64,000 nt of DNA, taken from the NCBI GenBank assembly GCA_036852015.1, contig JAANDG010000579.1, positions 1 to 64,000 on the forward strand. The letters run 5' to 3'. The DNA is from Pelodera strongyloides. Its lineage: Eukaryota > Nematoda > Chromadorea > Rhabditida > Rhabditidae. Numbering within the stretch: the stretch's first letter is position 1; every line of letters begins with the position of its first letter. This document shows positions 1 to 12,449 of this stretch, piece after piece. The notes beneath the pieces are model-generated. The model was not told where the DNA came from, made no database searches, and was given only the letters and a program-made list of their open reading frames with translations. A program made the translations under genes and the position numbers.

Positions 1-459
1 AAAAAATGCGGCTTGATCGGGTCCATATCGGGGTTTTCTGGAAAATAATCGGGGCCATATCGGAGTTTCCAGTTTTCTGGAAATATTGAAAGCGGATAAT
101 AGATGCAAAAAATTTATGGTATTTGTACTTGCAATCACGAACTTGTTGAAGCAAACATTTTTGAAGGACTTGTGTAAATGCTCCAACAACACTACGTGAC
201 CATGGGTCGAAAGAGAAACAGGATGAGAATATATCGTCCAATCGCAGTCAACCTTCAGCAGCAAAGGGTACGTTAAACATAATTAAGCTAATTATATAGC
301 GCTAATTATTAATTAAGCTAAAACATCTTCAGCCCTGTCAGTCGGTTCAAAAATATTAAAAATCCATGGGTTGTGCCTAGTCCTGTTCAGAGAATATGAC
401 TAGATCCAGATGACAAGTTGCTCGATTTCTTCAGTTCGCGGCCTCAGCATTTGGTTTTT
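1..459. other. Unassigned left edge, no gene seen
   Basis: AT-rich sequence with two short copies of a motif containing CGGGGTTTTCTGG or CGGAGTTTCCAG near the start. I see no coding exon, RNA gene or clear element end. It is outside the terminal inverted repeat that begins near 460. Confidence 0.4.
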
Positions 460-830
460 CGGCCAATTGTACATTACGCCCCCGAACCCCCGAACCACTG
501 AACCCCCAAAGGCGCCCCCAAGAACCCCCGGGGGTCGTGAACCCCCAGCGCGACGCGTGAACCCCCAAATCGTGAACCACCTCAGCAAGAACCTCCGAAA
601 AGTGAACCACCGAGGGTTGAACACCCGGATAGTGAACCACCGAAGGTTGAACTCCCGGATAATGAACTATCATGGGTCAAAGGTTAAGCTGTATAGCATC
701 CGGCTTTTGAAAGTGGGATTTTTTTCTTATAATCATGCTTATTTGTACAAATCATGGGAATGCATTTATTCGACACACATTACAAATCCGCCCGTTATAC
801 CGCTTTATATCTTCGGAGATGAAGTAGCAT
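460..830 (+). repeat. Left long terminal inverted repeat
   Basis: Two parts are visible. The outer part (about 475-665) is a C-rich series of GAACCCCC or GAACCACC motifs, including two diverged copies of a unit of about 28 bp that contains CCGGATAGTGAACCACC. The inner part (about 690-820) resembles a palindromic MITE, with CCGGCTTTTGAAAGTGGG at one side and ATACCGCTTTA at the other. Confidence 0.8.
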
Positions 831-2816
831 GAAAAAATCACGTTACGGTAAACCGAAAAAGTAGACATAAAATCGGTAAAAAACTGTAACACCGCGAATC
901 CACGCTCAAATTATAAGTCTGTAATCACATTTGTTCTCTCAAATGGATAAGTATCGCGCTTTCTTTAAATGAGGCGATCAGAAATTATCTAACTACTCAC
1001 TCACAATCAGAGGACACACGGGACGTTTGCCGAAGGCAAGCATACCCACTTACTTGCCGACAAACTATTACCTGACCTGACCAGAATTATGCCATGAAAA
1101 ACTATGCAGTAAAGTGTTGTGGTAGCGCGAGTACCCCCAGGGAGTCTTCGTGGCGGTCCCATAATTTTCATAATGGGATACACCACACACATTAATGATA
1201 CTGTCCGCTAAGATGTAAAAAATGAAACGTCTCACAACGTGAACATCAACAGAATATACAAATTTATTGATGAACAAAGTAAAAATTTGTGGGCCATGGC
1301 CTGCCTCTACGGCTTCAATACGAGTTCGAGTGATCGCCATAAGAGAAAAACAGTCGCCTGAAAATTCAGGTGGTGATAATCAAAACACACACATCGCACA
1401 AAAGGTAAGAAAAGTTCTGTTGTCCAGTACACGAATTACACCTACAACGCTACTGTAAAAAATCACCAACTGCAACATGTGGACTGATTGGTGAACTAGA
1501 CTAAAACGATGAAGATTATGAAACAATCAAAGAGTAATGGTGCACAACTTACATGTATCAGAAGAAACCAGGACAACAGGGGCCAGAACATTCCGCGGTG
1601 CCGCTCGACCTCGAGTAGGCAACTAAATAAATACATATGTGACAGTTCAATAGGTCTAGTTCAATAAGCTGCGCCCTTGTTATTTACCAAAATCACCTTT
1701 TCACAAGGGAGGACCGCCGACCGTGGCTATACACTTACGTTAAATTACGCATTAATTTAATAGGCACCATTTTGAGCGCGAATATTTGTGTGACAGAAGT
1801 AACTATACGAAAAGTATGAACAAATGACAAAAACTAAGGTCGTCCTAGGCCCCATCATCTGTTCCCTATTAGTGCATTCGATTAAGGGCGCGTTCGAACG
1901 GATACGGAATTCCAAAAAAAAACTTTCAAAATGTAGTTCGGGATGGTGGGTCGGAAATGTAATTCCTTTCCACAGTACGCCAGTAAGCACACATATGAGC
2001 GAAGGGAGAAAAAAATAGAAGTATAGCTTAGTCAAAAATAGAAGTAGACTGTTTAGAAAGAAACATAAAAGAAAGCTAGGCTATGGGTCTAATTGGAGAT
2101 TAGTTCACGTTCACGCATGATTTTTGGTAGCGGGACGACTCCTCAACTATCTATTCTAAACTTTTGATGATCCATTGCCCTATCACTATTTCCCTGCTCA
2201 TTTTAAATACAAGAACATGAAGGTATTGAGCTATGTGGATGCAATAGAGACACAAGTAGCGCGGGTTGGTGTGTGGACTTGACTATCTCTAAAACTAGAG
2301 ATGAGTCAAATAGTATGGGAACAATACGACACAATGACACTTCAACTGCCTATGCTAATGATTAGTCATACCCTATTTGCTTTCCCTTTATGGACACAGT
2401 CTATTTTATATCAATTTCACACTATTCCTTCTTTTTCCTCTCATTTGTTTTCGAAATCAGGCGCCCTCCGGCGTGCTCTTGCAGTCTCGGGGCTTACCGG
2501 CGGCGCAGTGAAAAAATGGCCGCTAGCCGCGATGGCCCCTTTTCTTGACATAGTGCCCAAGTATGCTTGCTGGTTGTGGTATATAAATGGCTATGCGCCC
2601 ACGGGCTAAATGTCCAATGTCGTACTGTGGAAATGAAGTACTTTTTAGACCGACCATCGCGAACTACTTTTAAAAGTTTTTTTTTGTTCGGAATTCTGTA
2701 TCACGAACGCGGATTCAAAGAGGATAAAATCATCGCAAAGAAAAGCACCATCAAAATCAAAATTTAAGCGAGTTTCAATGTTTCAAAAAAATTTCAACAG
2801 ACCAAATAAACACTTA

Positions 2817-2818
<2 letters not shown>

Positions 2819-2855
<37 letters not shown>
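2819..2855 (+). repeat. Poly-T tract (37 nt)
   Basis: An uninterrupted run of T inside the 5.9 kb element. Read on the minus strand it is a poly-A tract, possibly the tail of a retroposed sequence, but no cognate body is recognised beside it. Confidence 0.8.
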
Positions 2856-2858
<3 letters not shown>

Positions 2859-3613
2859 GGTGAAGAGATAAGAGATATCGGCACCAAATCTGGAACAATT
2901 GAATCATGATTGAATAAATAAAAAAAAAATCACCTGGCGGGGAAATTAACCAAAAAAGGTACATAATAAGCCGTGTGTATTAACGTACTTAAAATGAGAA
3001 CACGACACATTTGTCACTGGCAGTCTCATCACTGTTCAAAGGAGTAGTGTTAGTGAATAAAGAAGATAGAGAAAAAAAAAATAAGAAGTAAATAATTGAA
3101 AAAAAAAAGAGTTTTTGCGGTATTACCCGCAACAGAAAAGAAATATTAAGGAATAATAAATCTAGTAAAATAAGAAAGAACAGCAATAGTAGGGAAAAAA
3201 AAAATTGAAGAAGTGTATATATAAAGTATGATGATAAAAAATTTAGTGCGAGAAAAGAAGGATTAATATTATTACTGGTTACCTAGTACCCAGTATGACT
3301 GGGTAACCCGTTTCGACCCCTAATGTTAGAAGCAATATAATATCCGTCCGCAAAAATTGTTCTATAAATATAACATTATGCAGCGAGCAAACCTGCTAGT
3401 CGTTGGAGCAGATTCTGGCAGGTGAATTCAGTTGACTACACGGGACAACCTCTTCGGGATCTAAAAATCCACAACTATAAGTAAGTCGAAAAATGCTACT
3501 ATTGTACTTGAGCTTGAGCGGCCGCCCTTACGAGAAAACTTCATCTTGGACATCTTAGGTCTCAATGTCATTAGGACAAATATGAATAAAAAAATTTCAG
3601 CTGCCTTGAAGAC

Positions 3614-3886
3614 ATGGGAATAAAGCAAATTAGAAAAAACTCAAGAACAAGATATTTTAACGACAAATTCGTCGATTATCATACGAAAATAAGTACAGGA
3701 AAAGTGCGAGACTCACACGAATCTGGTCCAAGGTATCGAGTATATTCCATGAGTAGAGCTGCGTCAAAAGCTGAATTACAAATAAATAAAAATTTACCGA
3801 ATAAAAAATATTTACAATCAGAACACCAAACAACACACAACAGTCACGGATCACGAAGCAGCATAAATTACTCAAAATTCATCTAA
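3614..3886 (+). other. Unrecognised 90-codon ORF inside the TIR element
   Basis: Open frame starting with ATG; the product is lysine, arginine and serine rich and has no membrane segment or motif I recognise. Composition is AT-rich like the surroundings and there is no splice or promoter context. It is listed because it is one of the few frames in the element interior not explained by a repeat. Chance is the most likely explanation. Confidence 0.12.
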
Positions 3887-4305
3887 ACGCTGTTCTTGGT
3901 TCGTTAGAACATTACAGATTTTAGGGCAAAAATTAAATAATAATTAAAAAATTTTAGGCCAGAAAAAAGAAAGTAGGATTTTTGAAAAAATGTCCAGACT
4001 TTCTCCGCATTTTGGAGTAATGAACTCATTTACGGTGCATGTGGGTGCGGCGTAGAAGTGACCGTGGTGATGCACTAAAAAAAAAAGAGAATGTAAACTA
4101 CAAATGACTTTGCCTGTCTGATGTGTATTTCTCTTACAATTTTAGGTCACAACTTCTAAAATAACAGTGAAAAATCACCCAAGTTCCATGGAAACCCAGG
4201 CAATATTAATTGAAAGTGATAATAAAATATGTAAATCATGACAAACATGCGTATGCGCTAATTATAAGCCCAAGCACACCTTTTAGGTAGAATTATGGAT
4301 CGCGT

Positions 4306-4490
4306 TGGACCATGAAGTTGCCACTTGCACGGCCTACTCGTGCCATTTCGTCTCGGGCTTTTGGCGTGCAAGCGGCGTGATCACGGCGGGCAAGTTGCAC
4401 GTCATCTTCATTACGCGTACAGTTTTGCACGCCATCACGTTGCAAAATGGTAATTGCACGCCGTAAGGTTGCCGCTTGCACGCCAACATC
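4306..4490. repeat. GGCGTGCAAGC-family GC-rich repeat, copy 1
   Basis: GC-rich block in AT-rich DNA, built from repeated GCGTGCAAGCGGC words and their complement GCCGCTTGCACGCC. The family recurs at 9695-10010, 55477-55620 and 61435-61550. Confidence 0.6.
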
Positions 4491-5100
4491 CGTCAGTGCT
4501 ACTAATGGAAAGAAAATTAAAATGACAACGCAAAATCTTTCATTATTGTGACAAATGTTTTAACTATGTGAACTTTCCCACTCATGACTATCCTAAATGC
4601 TAATGAGATTGGTTCTAATGTTAATATTCCGACTATTACCGACATGGTTACCCTGACTCAAGAATTGCGATAGCCATGTTATTTTAGCATGATTATCTAC
4701 AACGTTGCGGTAATAATGTCATTCTTTTTAAGCACCCCAGGATAAATACATACATACATACTACCACCGCTTTTGAAGCCCATTCAAGTTTTACTAAGGC
4801 TTTACAGAAGATTTCCGAAGGTTGGGTTCTGAACTACCAATATGTGATGTGGCACTGAATTTTGCTAGGTTGGGTTATTATTCTTTGATGTCGAGAAGAC
4901 TGCCATTTTTTGTGGGGGTGTTACTTTACCGATTCCAAAGTTATTTTTTTGTCAAATACCACGCGGTAATAATCTTGAATTTTACCTACATTTTTATGAA
5001 TGCGTATGTATTTTTAAATATTCACCAACAAAATCATGCAAAACTGAAAAAACAGATATGTGCGGTAACGCCCCAGAAGGCCAGAAAACAAATGCAACTG

Positions 5101-5440
5101 GGTGTGCACACTGACGAAACTCGTTGGTGCGGGGCGAAAAAAATTTCGCCTTGGTTTCGCCGCGCACTTTGCCCAGTCTTCGCCGGACACTCGCCATCGC
5201 CAGTTCCGGGCGAGTGCACTGACACTGACAGTGACTACCCGTTCGCGAAATCCGGGCAGATTGGGCGAAAGCGCGCCGCGCATCCTTTGTATCTGTCCTT
5301 TTTCTCGGCATACCAGGCGAGCGTCTGGCGAATACTGGGCAAAGTGCGCGGCGAAACCTGGAGGAACCCTCGTTTTTGTTTCGCTGCGCACTCGCCTAGT
5401 TTCACGTTGCACGGCAAACTGACGTGAGAACTCGACGCAA
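5101..5440. repeat. GCGCGGCGAAA-family foldback
   Basis: Partly self-complementary GC-rich block: GACGAAACTCGTTGGTGCGG and TTTCGCCGCGCACTTTGCC on the left are answered by GGGCAAAGTGCGCGGCGAAA on the right. Pieces of the same family are visible near 23590-23690, 31430-31600, 35850-36160, 43030-43060, 61320-61420 and 61660-61740. Confidence 0.55.
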
Positions 5441-5589
5441 AGTGACGCTGTAACAAAAAGTGGAAAGATCTTGCTCGCAGTCGCAAAGAAGTATTTTATA
5501 TGTATACTAACAATAAGTGACAAATGTAAAAGAAAGCTGGTCCTGGTGAATGCTCGGGGGCTATGTGTGGCGATAGATAGGCAGATGGT

Positions 5590-5720
5590 TTTACTTTATT
5601 ATTATTATTAACTCTTTATTCCATACAAAATTGTGCATATAAAATACAAACAAGAGATAAAAAAACACTCACAGGCTAGACACATTCAAGAGGTCTAGCT
5701 TCTTATGTGGTGCTAAATCA
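5590..5720 (-). mobile_element. Possible retrotransposon 3' end (antisense)
   Basis: Contains TTATTATTATTATTAACTC, which on the minus strand is a (TAA)n tail like those ending nematode non-LTR retrotransposons. The following sequence is not long enough to type. A similar AACTCTTTATTC start occurs at 60790, suggesting a shared family. Confidence 0.3.
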
Positions 5721-5979
5721 TTATTGATTCAAGATACAATTGATTCAAGCTACAATTGATTCAAGCTTTCTTTTTCAAAGTTTCACTTAGCTATTCAATT
5801 CACAGCAAGAGTCTTTTTTTACCAAATATATTTTCCAAAGGGATTTTCACAATAATAATCTTGATTCCCAACGAATATTGGGTTACAGCCGAACAATTAG
5901 AGCGTGGAGTTGCGGTGTCAAAAGGTTTTGCTGATTTGCTATATACTTTCGCGAATTACCATAGTAATTTAGTAAGTCA

Positions 5980-6350
5980 ATGCTAGTTCATCTTCGAAGG
6001 TATAAAGCGGTATAACGGGCGGATTTGTAATGTGTGTCGAATAAATGCATTCCCATGAGTTGTACAAATAAGCATGATTATAAGAAAAAAATCCCACTTT
6101 CAAAAACCGGATGCTATACAGCTTAACCTTTGACCCATGATAGTTCATTATCCGGGAGTTCAACCCTCGGTGGTTCACTATCCGGGTGTTCAACCCTCGG
6201 TGGTTCACTTTTCGGAGGTTCTTGCTGAGGTGGTTCACGATTTGGGGGTTCACGCGTCGCGCTGGGGGTTCACGACCCCCGGGGGTTCTTGGGGGCGCCT
6301 TTGGGGGTTCAGTGGTTCGGGGGTTCGGGGGCGTAATGTACAATTGGCCG
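5980..6350 (-). repeat. Right long terminal inverted repeat
   Basis: Reverse complement of 460-830 at about 98 percent identity by eye. The G-rich outer half carries many GGGGGTTC words, and the inner half has the palindromic-MITE-like segment. Confidence 0.8.
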
Positions 6351-7800
6351 GTTTTTCCCTATTCTGTACTTTTTTCGGCATACTTATTTGTGTATTTCCT
6401 TCTAAAACGAGCATAAAATGGCGACTTTGGCAGAGTATCTGGCCCTGTTCTGAGCAGCCTCCTTTTTACGGGTTGCCACACTGCTCACACATTGAAACAT
6501 CATAATAACTGGCAAGCAATCGATCAATAAATACACGGGTAAGCAATCAACGAGTTTATCCAAGACATGGTCAAAGTGGTTAGAGTGTGTCGGGTCCTTT
6601 TTGGAATCGGAACCCCTCGGAACGGTTTATCAGCGAGTTAAGATCCGTCGGTCATACATCAACTTGTATGTGAGTGCCATTGATATCAGGATGGATAATC
6701 TAAATATTGTCATACAGTGGAGATAAGTTGCGTCACACATGGCAAGTTTAAAGCAATACTTCAAGGACTGATACCGATAACTTCGTAGGATTAAAACCTG
6801 GGTACAAACTTAAAGTTACCTGATATGCGGGTAGCCTTGGAATAAACAGCAGACCCGGAGTTGTAGCTTCTCTTCGAATGGATCCAAAAGGGTTACGGCA
6901 AGTTAGTAGAACATCAAAAAGGGTGAGTGGAACTGGTGGATACGGGAAGTGAGCTGCATAAAAAAAGAGAATGAGTACGTGATAATCACTATTTTATGCC
7001 ACGTGACTTGATTGCAATTGTCCTCGATTCCAGCTAATTGCCGGCAATTGTTATCTGTGACTACGGTAGCTCATCTCGTTTATAAAGTTCGTAATGAAGG
7101 CATTATGCCAAATTTAAGAACAGGCCCTACTACTACTGCTTAGCCTAGGCTAGAGCCTAAGCTTGTGATTAGGCTTAGGCTTAGTCTTAAATATCTGAAC
7201 TAGTTCACTTCAGCGGTCGCAAAGTCAGATGGACGAGATGTAGCAAGCCCAGTGACCCATAATAGTGCGAGAGAGAAAAGATCACCGGAACATCGCCCAG
7301 CGAATACACCCAATAAGCCCGCGGAACGCAAAAGCAATAGTGCTGTGCACTCGGTGTTCCTTAATTAAGGGTCAGTTTATCATTGCCTCTAATAACTAAA
7401 AGTTCTTCCTATTACCTTCCAGTATTATTTCACTTGCGCCATACTTTCTTCACAACAATAGACAATTGACTTTCTTCTGCAAAAATGAAAGACACTGGGT
7501 TGTATGATACGTGGTTTGTTGGATTTTTAAGTTGTATGGTACGTGCCTTGTTGGAAAACAGTTTGTATACAATCCATGGAAATTCTGTCTTCCATGACTT
7601 GGTCCTAATGCTATTCTTCGATGGAGATTGATTTTTTATTAAAAGTAGTGCAATTGTTTTCAGGTGTCACAACCAACACTGCGCCAGATCTTGCTTTATA
7701 AGCGAAAATATATTCATCGATACTCGCTTAAAACATCACAATTAATCATCGAATATAGTCTTTCCAAACCATATCAAATAATAATCGGTATTTTGTTAAC
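6351..7800. other. Intergenic stretch, no gene recognised
   Basis: No credible coding exon. A cluster of degenerate TTAGGC-like words lies at 7138-7192 (TTAGGCTTAGGCTTAGTC). An imperfect local duplication lies at about 7500-7555, where TTGTATGATACGTGG recurs as TTGTATGGTACGTGC. Confidence 0.4.
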
Positions 7801-8560
7801 TCATATTTAACCCAGACTACATACGTGACCTTTCAGTATTATTCTACAATATCGAAGGTAACTGAAATTAAAGATCTCGGTTTCATTATAACTGATAATC
7901 TAAGTTTTACTAAGCATGTTTCGTTTGTTTGTAATCAGGCGAGGAAGAGAATGTTTGCACTATTTCGAACTCTCAAAACCCATAAGACCAGAATTCTCGT
8001 CCTTGCCTACACTTTGTATGTACGTTCAATTCTCGAATCTGGTTCTGTAGTCTTCAACCCTTATAAGAAAAAGGATAAGCTGGCTCTCGAAAGAGTCCAG
8101 CATATGTTTACTAAGCGTATTTTTATGAGATCTCACTTGCTTAAGTATAACGAAACTCCCTCTAGTAATGAAAGAAATGTTGCTTTAAACTTGGATTCAC
8201 TAGTAGATCGAAGAAAGAGTGCTGATGCTAAAATGCTCCGGAAAATATTGGCCGGTAAGTGTGGAATACACTTACAAAAAATGTACAAGTTTCGAGTTTC
8301 TATCACACGTAGAGGTAGATCAAAGGTCATTATTTCCAGAGTAATTAAAATGGTACGCAGACACTCATTCGTACATCGAACCTCGTTAATGATTGAGAGC
8401 AATCCGACAATATTTTCCCATTCGTAGCCTTCAGTTATGATCTCCTGTATATTGTTGTATTTCTTTTTTTTTGTTCGCTTTTTATGTCTTTGTGTATTTT
8501 ATCGACAAACTGTGCGTGTACATTTTTGTGTGCGTAATAAATATTATTATTATTATATTA
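7801..8560 (+). pseudogene. 5'-truncated non-LTR retrotransposon (LINE), C-terminal RT region
   Basis: An open frame of about 200 codons ends with a stop at 8427. It contains EIKDLGFIITDNLSF, then AYTLYVRSILESG and a following VQHMFTKR. This order is typical of the segment just after the reverse-transcriptase core in LINE ORF2 proteins (KDLGV...LSF, AYKxYVRPILEY, E+VQxxFT+R). The RT catalytic FxDD region and the endonuclease lie upstream in a full element and are missing here, so this is 5' truncated. About 130 bp downstream the sequence ends in GTGCGTAATAAATATTATT followed by a (TTA)n tail, the expected LINE 3' end. Assignment to a precise clade (CR1, T1 or RTE-like) is not possible by eye. 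Confidence 0.8.
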
Positions 8561-8760
8561 TAAACTTGTTTTTTTTTAGCACATAGCATTTTATATATAA
8601 AATAAAATAGGAATTTTGTGTTTTGTTCAGCTATAGAATATAAGTCGCCATGCAATTGCATAGGGTTTATAGGGCAGGGTGAAGTAATTTAATCAAGTTT
8701 CTGGAATTTATTTTCATTGATATGGTCTAGGCGTTTGCTTCGACATTTATCCTGGTTATT

Positions 8761-8905
8761 TTTAGAGCGATATAACTGCCGTTTTTGAATCGTGTATTTT
8801 ACAAATTGCATTCTCGTATGTATCATGGACACTAATATATCTAGACTGAAAATCGCGCAGTAGCGCGTAATCATAAGTCAAAAACCGGTAGTTATACCGC
8901 TTTGG
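8761..8905. mobile_element. Diverged palindromic MITE (TTTAAAGCG family)
   Basis: Left end AGAGCGATATAACTGCCG and right end CAAAAACCGGTAGTTATACC GCTTT mirror each other and match the terminal inverted repeat of the family seen throughout the window. The termini are decayed compared with copies at 44-60 kb. Confidence 0.5.
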
Positions 8906-9694
8906 TGTTTCGATTCCGAGGTCCGTTAGAAAAAAACCTTTCAAAGCACGTACTCAATTCAAAGCACGTATTCAATGACCTATGCTGTGTGCACCTAAAG
9001 ACTACAGTTTCATCGCTCACTTCCTGCACTATTTATAAATATTAAATTTCGTGTGTTCTCTATGTCACCACTGAAACGATAAATTGTATGAAAGATTCAT
9101 TATAAAAAAGCGTTTGGCTTTTCATGAAAGATCATTCAAGCCAGCCGTGTGTTGCATTTCTTTACTACATACAGAAAATCTGCTTGACTGTTTGGACTCT
9201 TCAGCTTAACTGTTTGGACTACAGTACACAGCAGCCCCGCCCAGTTTTGGCCGAAGTGCGTTGAAAATAGTAAGGAATATAATACAGTTGTCACTTCACC
9301 TGGTATTTCAACAAGCGACACGCTTGTATACGAGTATACGATCACAATATTTCTTTCCAACTGGATTCTTTATATACTAGACTGCTACGCCAAACTCCGA
9401 ACGCAATAAGCTGTGGTAGCTTAACTATGCACGTTACGTTGTTGGTGTTTATTCTCCAAGCTGTTGAGGCGAGCATCAGGTAGGCCAAGATCTAAACTGC
9501 ATACGAAATTTGTCACAAAAACATACGTAACTCTCGTTGGTGTAAATCAACCACTACCTATTTCTCTTTTTAGTTTCAATTTTGGATTCCGCAAGGAATG
9601 GGCTGCAATGCTACATAAATTTTGTTGTATTGTTATTTGCAGACCAATAAGGAAAAACTCGTATTTCTTCTGATTCTGCGGGCATGGAAATGAC

Positions 9695-10010
9695 TCGTAT
9701 TGGCGTGCAAGTGGCAACGTTTCGGCGTGCATGCGGCGTGGAAAAAGTGGCGCACCGTTGGCTTCCGGCGTGCAAGTTTTCCGCCGTAACGTTGCCGCTT
9801 GCACGCCGTGAAGAAGTAAGTTGCCGCTTGCACGCCATAAAGTTACCGCTTGCACGCCGTACTCACGCCATTTCGCCTCCGGCTTTTGTGGTGCAAGCGG
9901 CGCGATAACGGCGGGCAAGTTGCGCGCCATTTCCATTTTTGCACGCCACCACATTGCCAAATGGACTTTGCACGCCGTAAGGTTGCCGCGTGCACGCCAA
10001 CCAGTGCAAG
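9695..10010. repeat. GGCGTGCAAGC-family repeat, copy 2 (longest)
   Basis: Several direct and inverted copies of GGCGTGCAAGTGGCAACG and GCCGCTTGCACGCCG spaced 20-45 bp apart make a GC-rich foldback block. The clash with the surrounding AT-rich composition and the four-copy distribution point to a dispersed mobile repeat. Confidence 0.65.
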
Positions 10011-11285
10011 TGTGCACGCATTATCTCAAACAAGGCACCCTCTGGAATGTATAATTGATCCGTAATAATTAAAGGCTTTCTCCACACCGTAACTGTTTCT
10101 TCTCGCCTGTACAATGTCAATTACGACCATTCGACATACAACTCCACCTCAATACACTATACAACTGGAGCTTCATCAATCACAAGGTACCCTTACCGAA
10201 GGTAAGCTATGGTACCATAAGTTACTCTACTACTGTATTAGGGAGCAGACAAATTTCTCTTTGCAACCCAAGGTAAAAAAATCAACGAGAACGTTGAAAA
10301 CGTCTGGAAAAAAGTGGTTCGTCGTATTCTTTTTCCAATAAGGTTTCTTATTTGTCCATACGCTATGGATAAAGAATGCCCCAAATTACGTTGATGACTA
10401 TTACCGTAAGTAAACTTCCTGTACAAGAAAACTCGTGCTAAAAATAGACGTTTTTCTGAAACTAAATCAGCATCAGGTTTTTTTTATCTCGTTGAACTGT
10501 GTTTTGCATCTGTCACCACTAAGATACAAGTCCGTGCAAAAGAAGGCAGTTGGATTTTAAATCCAATTAATTATTATATGTTGTATTTCACTTTTTCTGA
10601 CTGCTTTACATCTGAATACCTCATACTACAGAAGCTTATCTGCTACAGACAAAAATACGAAATACCCCACAATTGAGATCATAAATTCAACGTACTTCAT
10701 ACTGCTTATATCCTATATGTCCAGGTGCAATAAACTTCAATTTGATAGTTTAAAGTAATACATTATTCAGATCGTTTCTACGTCTGCAAAGGCATCAATG
10801 GAATGGACAAACTACTCGCTTTTTGAAATATTTCACCCTAAAAATAGGAAAATGTTCCCAACCTCAGGGGCACAACTCACAGAGCTTGCAGAAGCAACAA
10901 AGCCTAAGCCCAAGGTCCATAAGTCCCCGAGAACACGGCTCAATGAGAACTTAGGCTCTCGGTTTACTAGTGTCCCAGTTAAGCCTAACCATAAGCCTAA
11001 GCTTCCCACCTTGCCGGTACGCCACCTATCTCTGACAAAGCGAACGACTCCACATAAACGGTATGGAAACATCATACAACGTCGAATACGAAAAATGCAA
11101 AAGATGATGTTAGTTCTTATGAAGAAGAATCACTCAGTTATTAGTTAAATGTTGTGTAACCAAGTGAGTCTACGCGAAGAAGTAATATGTATGTTACTCA
11201 TTCTTGTTTTCTTTTCGGCCAATTTGTTCTTTTTATTAATATACTCCATTTATAGTTGTTTTAATACATGGTCTGATTATGCTGT
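10011..11285. other. Intergenic stretch with one unexplained 116-codon frame
   Basis: The only frame of note is 10798-11148 (plus), a basic, proline- and lysine-rich product that partly translates TTAGGC/GCCTAA-like words (AAGCCTAAGCCC). I do not recognise it and see no flanking splice sites in phase. No RNA gene was seen. Confidence 0.25.
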
Positions 11286-11440
11286 CCTTATGCATTCACA
11301 CACGTCATATGGTCATATACACACGCGTATATATACACACACATATATACACATATACACTACACATACACACACACACACACACCAGGCACACGCACAC
11401 ACCAGACACACACACGCACACACACACACACACACACCGT
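11286..11440 (+). repeat. (CA)n / (TATACA)n microsatellite
   Basis: Compound array of ACACAC, TATATACAC and CACGCACAC words. Translated frames on both strands here are low-complexity artefacts. Confidence 0.9.
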
Positions 11441-11794
11441 GATTTATAGTTAGGGTTTTGGTTCGCTTGCTCCATATTTTAAAGAAGCGAAAACTAGTCA
11501 ACAGGCCACCGCTTTGTGATAAGAAAAATGCACGTTTCCAAATTAATCTTCGCACATTTTTGATGTTTCAAATTTGTCGCCGACAAATTTAGAAATGATG
11601 ACAATGTTGAGTTAGCACCAGTCGTTAATTATATTTTATGATATAGAAGTGTGTTATTCAGCTTGGAAAAGCGTTATTCAGCTTGGCAAGCGACTGCCAC
11701 GCAGGTCTTTGTTGAAATCTTTATTCTTGGTAAATATGTATAAAGGAAGTGAAGATGTCTGGCGACCCGACACCACACTGTTCTCAACAGCGCT

Positions 11795-11960
11795 CGCCCC
11801 CTCTTTTTGGCCGGCTGGGGGCGCGCTGCGCGGTTGGCCGGGGGTGCGCTGCGCGGTTGAGTTGAGTTCCCTGAGGCACCGCGCAGTTTGCAAACGACGC
11901 GGCTGGTGCGCACCCCCCTGCGCCGTACACGGCGGCCTACGCGTGTAGCCCAATTGGCGC
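11795..11960. repeat. Isolated GC-rich block with a short tandem duplication
   Basis: GC content jumps sharply. GGGGGCGCGCTGCGCGGTTG is followed directly by a near copy, GGGGGTGCGCTGCGCGGTTG, separated by GCC. No coding evidence was found; it may be a small GC-rich repeat or a CpG-rich regulatory block. Confidence 0.4.
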
Positions 11961-12449
11961 GGCTGGGAGAGGGTGCTCTGGGTGGGCACCCAGAAACGTA
12001 GTAGAAGTTCAATTCTCAAGAGTAAAGTAGTGCATAGTAAAACTTTCTCATGTTGTTCGGCTCATATCTGTCTTGTAGTTTCTATAGCCCGTGGTCATGC
12101 TTATTCTGTGTCCTCAGTAATAAGAATTCACTACATTCAGATAAAGAGATTAAACTAACATCTTGATCCATGTTGCACCTTTGCAGAGAAAATGTCAACG
12201 GGTAGACAATGGCGTTGTATAAATAATGGTGACTTTAAAAAGTCAGCACACAAAATATATGAAGACCGCCTATCAGCCAGTTGCTTATCACATGCAAGTA
12301 TAAAACGGAATAATTTGGATATTCAGTGATCTCTTATTTTCCTGTGTTAAAGATAGTGTACGGAGGTAGATGTTGATAAATACCCTGACTAAGAACTACT
12401 CTATCACCCTGTCTTACCTGTCTTCTCCACAGTCCCCGGTAACAATAGG

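Larger units (their letters stand above)
460..6350. mobile_element. 5.9 kb DNA element with 371-bp terminal inverted repeats
   Basis: Positions 460-830 and 5980-6350 are reverse complements of each other at about 98 percent identity by eye, differing at only a handful of bases. Both outer ends read CGGCCAATTGTACATTACG towards the interior. The 5.1 kb between the arms has no long credible ORF: the largest (4822-5427) overlaps a GC-rich repeat and matches nothing I recognise. The interior holds a 37-nt poly-T run, one GGCGTGCAAGC-family repeat and a GCGCGGCGAAA-family foldback. The best reading is a non-autonomous or decayed DNA transposon with long inverted repeats. High arm identity suggests recent insertion or arm homogenisation. 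I could not identify a convincing target-site duplication, so the exact ends are uncertain by a few bases. Confidence 0.75.

Noticed and set aside
4822..5427. 201-codon plus-strand ORF
   Set aside because: Lies half in AT-rich unique sequence and half in the GCGCGGCGAAA foldback, with equally long frames on the opposite strand. No domain recognised.
7138..7192. Telomere-like array
   Set aside because: Only scattered, opposed TTAGGC/GCCTAA words; too degenerate to call a true array.
11674..12019. Overlapping minus-strand frames of 112-113 codons
   Set aside because: Two different frames are open together over a GC-rich block, typical of stop-poor composition and not of coding.
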